Source of the DNA: Thioclava dalianensis | GTDB lineage: Bacteria; Pseudomonadota; Alphaproteobacteria; Rhodobacterales; Rhodobacteraceae | DNA: 45,725 bases | NCBI RefSeq assembly: GCF_000715505.1 | Contig: NZ_JHEH01000024.1 | Span: 1-45,725 of the forward strand | Reading direction: 5' to 3' | Part shown: positions 40,901 through 45,725 of the stretch, piece by piece | How positions within the stretch are numbered: position 1 is the stretch's first letter | Layout of the letters: each line of letters opens with the position of its first letter | Notes under the pieces: model-generated | The model's database searches: none | Told to the model about the DNA's origin: nothing | Seen by the model: the letters and a program-made list of their open reading frames with translations, nothing else | Made by a program: the position numbers and the translations under genes

Positions 40901-42374
40901 GCAGGCCTTCATGGATGAAGCCAAGCGCATCCTGATCTTCTCCGATGCCGGTGGCACCGGGCGCAGCTACCACGCCGATCTTGGGGCAAAGAACCAGCGC
41001 CTCCGGGTGCATTACCTCCTGGAACCCGGCTGGAAGGCCGACAATGCGATCCAGGGGCTGGGGCGTACCAACCGCACCAATCAGGCGCAACCACCGCTCT
41101 TTCGACCCGTTGCGACCAATGTGAAGGGGGAGAAGCGGTTTCTTTCCACCATCGCGCGTCGCCTCGACACGCTGGGGGCGATCACCAAGGGGCAACGCGA
41201 GACGGGCGGCCAGAACATGTTCCGCGCAGAGGACAATCTCGAAAGCCCCTACGCCCGCGCTGCGCTGCGCCAGTTCTTCTACAAGCTGCGGGCGGGCAAG
41301 ATCGATGCCTGCTCCTACGCGAAGTTTCAGGAGATGACCGGGCTGACGCTCGATGAGGTGGATGGCACGATGAAAGAGAATCTGCCGCCGATCCAGCAGT
41401 TCCTGAATCGCTGCCTTGCGCTGAGGATCGACATGCAGGACGCGATCTTTGAGGCCTTCGGCGGGTTTCTTTCGGCAATCATCGAGGACGCGCGCCAGGC
41501 AGGCACGCTCGATATCGGTCTCGAAACCTTGCGCGCGGAGAAGTTCGAGATCGTCGATCGCAAGGTGATCTTCGAGCACGAGGCGACGGGCGCAACGGCG
41601 ACCGCGCTGACCGTCGAGCGCACCGATCGCAATGATCCGCTGACCCTGCCCCGGGTCAAAGCCATCTGCTCCGATACAAAAGGTGCGACGCTCTGCTGGA
41701 ACACCTCCTCCAAACGCGCGGCCCTGATGGTGAAGGCGCCGGCCTTCATGGACGAGGATGGTGTGCCAATCCTTCGGGTGAAGCTCTTGCGGCCCATGGC
41801 CACCGAGATCCTCGCGCTGACCGAGTTCTCGAAATCGCACTGGGAAGAGATCGATGATGCCATGTTCGAACAGCTCTGGCAGGCCGAGGTTGACGCGGTG
41901 CCGGAGTTCACCACCTCGAAGATCACGCTGATCTGCGGCCTCCTTCTGCCGATCTGGGATCGGCTTCCCGCTGACAACATGCGCATCTACCGCCTGCAGA
42001 CCGAGGATGGGGAACGCGCCATCGGCCGTCTTGTCAGCCAAGAGCAGCTTCTCAATGTCTACGCGCGGCTCGGCCTCGATTGTCAGATCGAGATGAAACC
42101 GCAGGAGGTCTTCGCCGCGGTGATGGAAGCCAGAACGACCCTGAACCTCCTCGGCGGCTATCAGCTGCGCCGGTCGCTGGTCATGGGGCAGCCGAGGCTT
42201 GAGCTGATAGGTGCTTCAGGCGCGGCCCTGCCCGGACTGAAGGCAATGGGCTGTTTCACGGAAGTGATCCAGTGGAAGACGCGGGTGTTCATTCCGGTCG
42301 ACGGCATCGAGGTGCTGACACGGATCCTTGCCGAGCATCCGGTTGGCGCCGGCACATCGGAGGCCGCCGCATGA
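37977..42374 (+). CDS. methylase-helicase fusion, strawberry notch family
   Basis: This 1465-residue protein joins two enzymes. The N-terminal third is an N6-adenine-type methyltransferase: the AdoMet motif VLEPSAGTGMLAIFA at about 150-165 and the catalytic NPPF at about 218. The rest is an SF2 helicase of the strawberry notch type: Walker A GDGTGCGKGRQ near 520, DESH box (VIAFDESHAMAN) near 628, and motif VI (GLGRTNRTNQAQ) near 1026. Such proteins occur on alphaproteobacterial plasmids; roles in plasmid maintenance, transfer or defence are proposed but not shown. It overlaps the Toprim gene by 4 bases. GGAG precedes the ATG at 37977. Confidence 0.92.
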   Translation: MNAHPHSVQLATEPDAPALPEAPGFAQHLMQVAKALVPLFEAGRSIDAAALRTAMEQAFGASDTSGSWIWKDAYEAAEVAQILMLARYGALMQRQAASPHAFLTMIERLAGLAPSHTRRSEDSVRLQQFSTPMPLAAIVAQAAGFRVDDLVLEPSAGTGMLAIFARIAGARLALNEFAETRRALLGHLFPEAVVTEHDAASIDDRLIRSITPSVIVMNPPFSAANHVEGRFRQATSQHVLSALARLAPGGRLVVITGESFRHSTKSFQSTFQRIAQSADVVFSAAIDGKVFARHGTTIDTRLTVIDKRATGADEIASVESEAVYHPICATTGELLASVLTHCPVRRSPPPCPTSTALSAPTASTRTNLQALRNAARKETRALAEERARHPFDDIATAPIDYLPKAWSQPDGTLQDTVYEAYDLQAIRIDGAAEHPTALVQSTAMASVPPPVPTYRPILPKNLVQDGLLSAPQLESVIYAGNAHETHLKGWFKRGEIEGQLMAAAEGDEGAFRLRKGWFLGDGTGCGKGRQVAGIILDNWLQGRRRAVWVSKSDKLIEDARRDWMALGGREIDIVPLSKFRQGSDIRLPEGILFVTYATLRSAERDGKASRLDQVTSWLGEGFNGVIAFDESHAMANAAGEKSDRGDKKASQQGLAGLALQNAVPDARVLYVSATGATVVGNLAYASRLGLWGTGDFPFVTRPEFVAAMEAGGIAAMEMISRDLKALGLYLARSLSYAGVEYEMLVHELTPAQIAIYDSYADAYQIIHTNLEAALQASGISSETGTLNPQAKSAARSAFESNKQRFFNHLITAMKCPSLIRSIEADLAAGHSAVIQVVSTSEAVMERRLEDIPPSEWDDLQVDFTPRENIMDYLMHSFPTQLFEPYTDENGDLRSRLALDGDGNPIICREAERRRDDLVQHLGALAPVQGALDQILWHFGGEAVAEVTGRKRRIVKTREGRLKVENRPASSNLGETQAFMDEAKRILIFSDAGGTGRSYHADLGAKNQRLRVHYLLEPGWKADNAIQGLGRTNRTNQAQPPLFRPVATNVKGEKRFLSTIARRLDTLGAITKGQRETGGQNMFRAEDNLESPYARAALRQFFYKLRAGKIDACSYAKFQEMTGLTLDEVDGTMKENLPPIQQFLNRCLALRIDMQDAIFEAFGGFLSAIIEDARQAGTLDIGLETLRAEKFEIVDRKVIFEHEATGATATALTVERTDRNDPLTLPRVKAICSDTKGATLCWNTSSKRAALMVKAPAFMDEDGVPILRVKLLRPMATEILALTEFSKSHWEEIDDAMFEQLWQAEVDAVPEFTTSKITLICGLLLPIWDRLPADNMRIYRLQTEDGERAIGRLVSQEQLLNVYARLGLDCQIEMKPQEVFAAVMEARTTLNLLGGYQLRRSLVMGQPRLELIGASGAALPGLKAMGCFTEVIQWKTRVFIPVDGIEVLTRILAEHPVGAGTSEAAA

Positions 42375-43417
42375 GCGCGCGCCACAGTATCGCGGACCTC
42401 TCGGCCGATCTGGCAGACCATGCCGAGAGTTTCTGCCGCCAGTATTTCCCCGAGGGGCGCAAGCTGGGTAATTATTGGCAGGTCGGCGACACGTCCGGTG
42501 CAAAGGGCCAGAGCCTCGCCATCCGTCTGCAGGCGCAGGGTGGTCGTAAAGCCGGGTCCTGGCAAGATTTCGCGACGGGTGAATATGGCGACCTGATCGA
42601 CCTGCTGCACGAGCGGCTCGGTTCAACCACGTTGAAGGAAACGCTGAGAGCAGCCCGATCCTTTCTCGGCGAAGCTCCCTGCCCTGCCGTACCTCGAGAC
42701 ACCCAAAGGGCTGAGCGCCCGGATGCAGCCTCCAGCAAACGCATCGCGCGGGCGCGCAAACTTTTCGCCGCGGGCAAGCCGGTCCTTGGAACCCTCGCCG
42801 CCACCTATCTGCAAGGGCGCGGCATCACGCGCTTCGGTCCCGCGATCCGCTATCACCCACGGGTCTTCCTCAGGCAGGGCGAGGACGGCGCCGATCCGCC
42901 GGAACGGGCCCCTGCCCTACTCGCAAAGATCACCGACAATCGGGGTCAGATCACCGGATGCGCAAGGGTCTATCTCGACCCGTCCACCGGCGGTTTGGCC
43001 GAGATCGAGAGCCCGAAACGGATCCTCGGGCAGCTGCACGGCCATGCCATCCGCTTCTGGTCCGGCTCACCTCGCAGCGATCTCATCGTCGGCGAAGGGC
43101 TCGAGAACACCCTCTCGGTCGGAACCGCCCTGCCAGAATTCGACCTCGCCTCCTGTCTCACCGCCACCCATCTCGGCCTCTTCATCCCGCCGCCGGGGAT
43201 CACGCGCATCTGGATCGTGCGAGACAATGACGAAGCTGGACGTAACGCATCAACGAGATTTCGTAACCAATTGGAATCTATTGGAATTGCCTGTGGTGAT
43301 CTCGTGCCGAACATGGGCGATTTCAACGACGATCTGCGGGCTTTTGGCAAGGATGCGCTGCGCCGCTCCCTGCTCGAGGCCATGAAAACACAAGGTCTGG
43401 AGATCGAGGACGGCTGA
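42371..43417 (+). CDS. Toprim-domain primase-like protein (DUF7146 type)
   Basis: The 348-residue protein has an N-terminal zinc-free region (SWQDFATGEYGDLIDLL, like the bind site in plasmid primases), a middle DUF7146-like part (ATYLQGRGITRFGPAIRYHPR) and a C-terminal Toprim domain. The Toprim domain has the glutamate in LIVGEGLENTLS and the aspartates in WIVRDNDEAGR. Toprim proteins make or cut nucleic acids using Mg ions. The ATGA overlap with the methylase-helicase gene suggests they act together. It may serve plasmid replication priming. Confidence 0.85.
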   Translation: MSARHSIADLSADLADHAESFCRQYFPEGRKLGNYWQVGDTSGAKGQSLAIRLQAQGGRKAGSWQDFATGEYGDLIDLLHERLGSTTLKETLRAARSFLGEAPCPAVPRDTQRAERPDAASSKRIARARKLFAAGKPVLGTLAATYLQGRGITRFGPAIRYHPRVFLRQGEDGADPPERAPALLAKITDNRGQITGCARVYLDPSTGGLAEIESPKRILGQLHGHAIRFWSGSPRSDLIVGEGLENTLSVGTALPEFDLASCLTATHLGLFIPPPGITRIWIVRDNDEAGRNASTRFRNQLESIGIACGDLVPNMGDFNDDLRAFGKDALRRSLLEAMKTQGLEIEDG

Positions 43418-43462
43418 CCGCCAACCTCCCCGGGGATGTCCGACTGGGCAAAGGGTCCGCAG

Positions 43463-43701
43463 GTTCGATCTGATCCCGTTTGGAAAAGGGGAGCGATGGA
43501 CCGGCGGGTCGGGGCTGAGTGCCCCTCGCCCGGGCAGCAATGCGCCCCGAACCAGAAAATTCCCCTGAGCCTTCGGCTCATTCCTCGCGGGAACAATTTT
43601 CCGGCCCGCGGCGCATTCTCCGCTGCGCTCCGATCCTGACGGATGCGGCCCGGTCGCCGCCGGTCCTGGTATCGCCCCATCCAAATCGGGTCAGATCAAA
43701 C
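43463..43701. repeat. 239-bp imperfect inverted repeat
   Basis: The gap between the Toprim and DUF2493 genes folds back on itself. The outer arms GATCTGATCCCG-TTTGG (43467-43483) and CCAAATCGGGTCAGATC (43681-43697) pair with few mismatches. GGACCGGCGG pairs with its complement at about 43659-43668. ATGCGCC pairs with GGCGCAT, and the tip is TGAGCC-TTC-GGCTCA (43566-43580). It could be a cruciform, a structured RNA, an origin-like element or a small mobile repeat. Confidence 0.65.
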
Positions 43702-43715
43702 AGAGGAACCAGACA

Positions 43716-44627
43716 ATGCCCCATCAGACAGACATCCAAGAGGAAACCGGCGTCACCTCCGCCATCCTCGACCACCTGGCACTTCACGGCGCAACACCGG
43801 GACCCGGCGAGACCGATCACCGCCCCCTGCCCCAACCTGATGAGGTCGATCTCGCCATGGCGACCCTCTTCGACACCACCATCGGCCTCCTCACCGGCAG
43901 CCAATTGGAAGACAATCTCGAAGAGATGCTCTGGTCCCTCACCTCGATCTTCCATCGCCGGCTGACCCATATCCAGAAGCTCCTCGACGACAACGAATTC
44001 GAGGTCCGGGAAAGTCTGGCAATCCAGGACGGCTCCGAGGTCGCCTCGGTCGAGCTCGAGCGCCTCCAGATGATCGGGCTCAAGCTCTGGGACCATCGTG
44101 ACGCCTTCGAACAGATGCGCGATCTGGCCGTGGACCACTTCTCGGCCGCCACCGGTTCACCCTGGCTGCCCCGCACCGGATCAAAGGTCTCCCATCGCGG
44201 TCTCACCTCCGCCGTGGTGGACAGCCGGGCCTATCTCTCGGCCAAGCGCCGCAAGGAGACCGAGGTACACTGCCCCGAAGGCACGCGGATCGCTTTCTCG
44301 GGCGGGGACTATCAGGCTTACGATCTGATCTGGTCCGTCCTCGATGCCACCCATGCGAAATACCCCGACATGGTGCTCTTGCACGGAGGCACGCCCAAGG
44401 GCGCCGAGATGATCGCGGCCCGCTGGGCAGATACCCGTGGCGTCACCCAGGTGGTCTTCAAGCCCGACTGGAAGAACCACGGCAAGGCCGCCCCCTTCAA
44501 GCGCAACGACAAGATGCTCGAGACCATGCCGCAGGGTCTGATTGCCACGCCCGGTTCGGGCATCACCGAGAACATCGTCGACAAGGCCCGCAAGCTCGGA
44601 ATCCGCATCAAGAGGATCGGGGCTTAG
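43716..44627 (+). CDS. DUF2493 (SLOG-like) protein
   Basis: The 303-residue protein has an N-terminal helical half and a C-terminal Rossmann-like DUF2493 domain from about residue 190: RIAFSGGDYQAYDLIWSVLD, VLLHGGTPKGAEMIAARWA and the end GSGITENIVDKARKLGI. DUF2493 belongs to the SLOG group of nucleotide-binding folds (related to DprA and YspA), thought to sense or process nucleotide signals. It follows the Toprim gene after the long inverted repeat. AGAGGAACC precedes the ATG. The function is unknown. Confidence 0.85.
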   Translation: MPHQTDIQEETGVTSAILDHLALHGATPGPGETDHRPLPQPDEVDLAMATLFDTTIGLLTGSQLEDNLEEMLWSLTSIFHRRLTHIQKLLDDNEFEVRESLAIQDGSEVASVELERLQMIGLKLWDHRDAFEQMRDLAVDHFSAATGSPWLPRTGSKVSHRGLTSAVVDSRAYLSAKRRKETEVHCPEGTRIAFSGGDYQAYDLIWSVLDATHAKYPDMVLLHGGTPKGAEMIAARWADTRGVTQVVFKPDWKNHGKAAPFKRNDKMLETMPQGLIATPGSGITENIVDKARKLGIRIKRIGA

Positions 44628-44635
44628 GCCCCGGT

Positions 44636-44929
44636 TCACGCCCCGCGCAAGAGGTCCTGTACGACGGAAGGCTTCTTGGCGATCAATGCCAGCAGAACCT
44701 GTGCTGGGCCTGTCGGGTGCCGGCGCCCGTGTTCCCAGTTCAGGAGCGTACCTTTCGCGACGCCAATGCTCTTCGCAAACTCGGCCTGGGACAGGCCCGT
44801 CCGTTGCCGGACTTCGGCGACATCGACCTCCGCCACGGACACTTCATGCACTTTGGCGTCGGCCAAATCACCATTCGCGAAGGCCAGAGCCTCTTCGAGG
44901 CCCTTGGATACGGATTCAAATGCACTCAT
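44636..44929 (-). CDS. XRE-family antitoxin (HigA type)
   Basis: The 97-residue helix-turn-helix protein has VAEVRQRTGLSQAEFAKSIG then VAKGTLLNWEHGRRHPTGPA, the XRE recognition region, at about residues 38-75. Its start overlaps the end of the upstream RelE/HigB-like toxin by 4 bases. The toxin-then-antitoxin order is the HigBA pattern. It should neutralise the toxin and repress the promoter at 45277-45305. Confidence 0.9.
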   Translation of the reverse strand: MSAFESVSKGLEEALAFANGDLADAKVHEVSVAEVDVAEVRQRTGLSQAEFAKSIGVAKGTLLNWEHGRRHPTGPAQVLLALIAKKPSVVQDLLRGA

Positions 44930-45267
44930 GTTGCGTCTCCATATTTCGCGACAAGCGCCTTGCTCATCTCTACCGCAGCAGCCTGTTCGGTCTTTGACAG
45001 GTTGGCTTTCTCATTCTTGGCGAAGACCGTGATCAGAAAGATCGGCATATGGGTCCCGCCAAAGACATACACCGTCCTGAAGCCGCCGCTCTTGCCGCTC
45101 CCCTCTCTCGGAATGCGGACCTTGCGCAGCCCGCCGCCGAGAGAGATGCCCGCTTCCGGATTGGCGGCAATGAAGTTGATCGCCGCCTCACGTTCCTGGT
45201 CCGACATGATTGCCTTGGCGCGCCTTTGGAATTCGGGCAGTTCGACCACTGTTTGCAATCGCGTCAT
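44926..45267 (-). CDS. RelE/HigB-type toxin
   Basis: The 113-residue protein has ELPEFQRRAKAIMSDQEREA, the central GISLGGGLRKVRIPREGSGKSGG and FRTVYVFGGTHMPIFLITVFAK, the pattern of RelE-like mRNA interferases of the DUF1044/HigB-2 group. The ATG at 45267 is preferred, since the promoter -10 box covers the ATG at 45279. Its stop overlaps the antitoxin start by 4 bases. It looks intact. Confidence 0.88.
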   Translation of the reverse strand: MTRLQTVVELPEFQRRAKAIMSDQEREAAINFIAANPEAGISLGGGLRKVRIPREGSGKSGGFRTVYVFGGTHMPIFLITVFAKNEKANLSKTEQAAAVEMSKALVAKYGDAT

Positions 45268-45276
45268 GTTAAGTTC

Positions 45277-45305
45277 CATATAGGTTTCGGCGGCGTATGT
45301 GTCAA
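45277..45305 (-). promoter_or_regulatory. promoter of the HigBA-type pair
   Basis: On the minus strand TTGACA (45300-45305) and TATATG (45277-45282) are separated by 17 bases. The predicted start of transcription is only a few bases before the toxin ATG at 45267, so the message may be nearly leaderless. Confidence 0.65.
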
Positions 45306-45725
45306 TGACGTATAGCATGCACACTGGAAGGGCAAGTCAGCGACGGTTGCACGAGTCAGGCAGTATGCCCTTTCAGTTGGTTGCGGCGACCAATGGCCAA
45401 GTGTCCTGTCGTATGTATTGACCGAACCGACCAGCCGGGCTCTCATTTCGGGCGATTGGATGGTTGCGGTGTCACGTGACGACCCGGCCTTTCGTTCCAC
45501 GCTCTGACCGCCTCGAGTACTCATCTGCATCGTGGGCGCTTTCGCGAAGACAATGGGCGCGGTAGTGATCCTGTGGATGCGACTTTGACGTCTGGGTTTT
45601 GTCTTATCAGCGATCAGTTTAGAAGGGTGCCAAGGTCCCTGGCATCTCCCTCGTCTGTTCACTCACCTTCCTTCGTGGCCCCCGCACTTCTCCCTTTGTC
45701 TGAGTTGCATGACATGCTGGTCGCA
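45306..45725. other. no gene recognised
   Basis: About 420 bases to the window end contain open frames on both strands, but none has a recognisable protein motif or a ribosome site that I trust. I see no repeat or RNA gene. Confidence 0.5.

Noticed and set aside
38985-42041. 1018-codon open frame on the minus strand
   Set aside because: It lies fully antisense to the methylase-helicase gene, which has clear motifs. Its own translation has no recognisable domain.

Overview
The window looks like part of a conjugative plasmid or integrative conjugative element of an alphaproteobacterium, most likely of the Rhodobacterales type. The evidence is a GC-rich sequence, a VirB3/VirB4 secretion remnant, a large ParB-domain protein, small plasmid-borne DUF proteins, a methylase-helicase of the strawberry notch type, two toxin-antitoxin pairs and several broken mobile elements. 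No rRNA, tRNA or CRISPR array was seen. The host assignment is inference from gene style, not from a marker gene.

Layout. (1) Bases 1-30 are a transposon end. It is followed by virB4 and virB3 on the minus strand (283-2881), the only secretion genes left. (2) Bases 2950-3420 are junction debris: a scrap of thiolase-like code and a piece of an IS6-type transposase. (3) Bases 3461-25083 form an aromatic-hydrocarbon catabolic island. On the minus strand, in transcription order, are a TAXI/TRAP transporter, nagK, nagL, a family III CoA-transferase, an HMG-CoA-lyase-like enzyme, a cytochrome P450, a second FAH-family hydrolase, a [2Fe-2S] ferredoxin, a gentisate-type dioxygenase, nahE, nahD, an extradiol dioxygenase, a ferredoxin reductase, an OmpW porin and a glutathione transferase. 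A MarR regulator (+) lies in the middle. On the plus strand are the dioxygenase alpha and beta subunits, a Rieske ferredoxin, a cis-dihydrodiol dehydrogenase and a salicylaldehyde-type dehydrogenase. (4) Bases 25165-28612 hold an IS5-type transposase fragment and a divergent pair: a pyruvate-dehydrogenase-E1-like enzyme and an Lrp/AsnC regulator. (5) Bases 28898-31372 hold a truncated IS21 element, a 72-bp pair of Tn3-like ends and a damaged mercury operon (merR, merT with an in-frame stop, merP, truncated merF, no merA). (6) Bases 31430-45267 are plasmid backbone or accessory genes: a DUF1612-type protein, the large ParB protein, small DUF proteins separated by hairpins, ParDE, the 1465-residue methylase-helicase, a Toprim protein, a DUF2493 protein and a HigBA-type pair.

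How the genes fit together. The island reads as naphthalene (or a related bicyclic aromatic) to salicylate to gentisate to central metabolism. The dioxygenase and dihydrodiol dehydrogenase make a diol. The extradiol dioxygenase, NahD-type isomerase and NahE-type hydratase-aldolase release pyruvate and salicylaldehyde, and the aldehyde dehydrogenase gives salicylate. The gentisate-type dioxygenase, NagL and NagK complete the lower route. No Rieske salicylate 5-hydroxylase is present. The P450, with its adrenodoxin-type ferredoxin and the single reductase, is the obvious candidate for the missing hydroxylation, but this is a hypothesis. The motif AAGCATGC occurs in the three main control regions. 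In two of them it lies between recognisable -35 and -10 boxes, which suggests one regulon, plausibly controlled by the local MarR protein.
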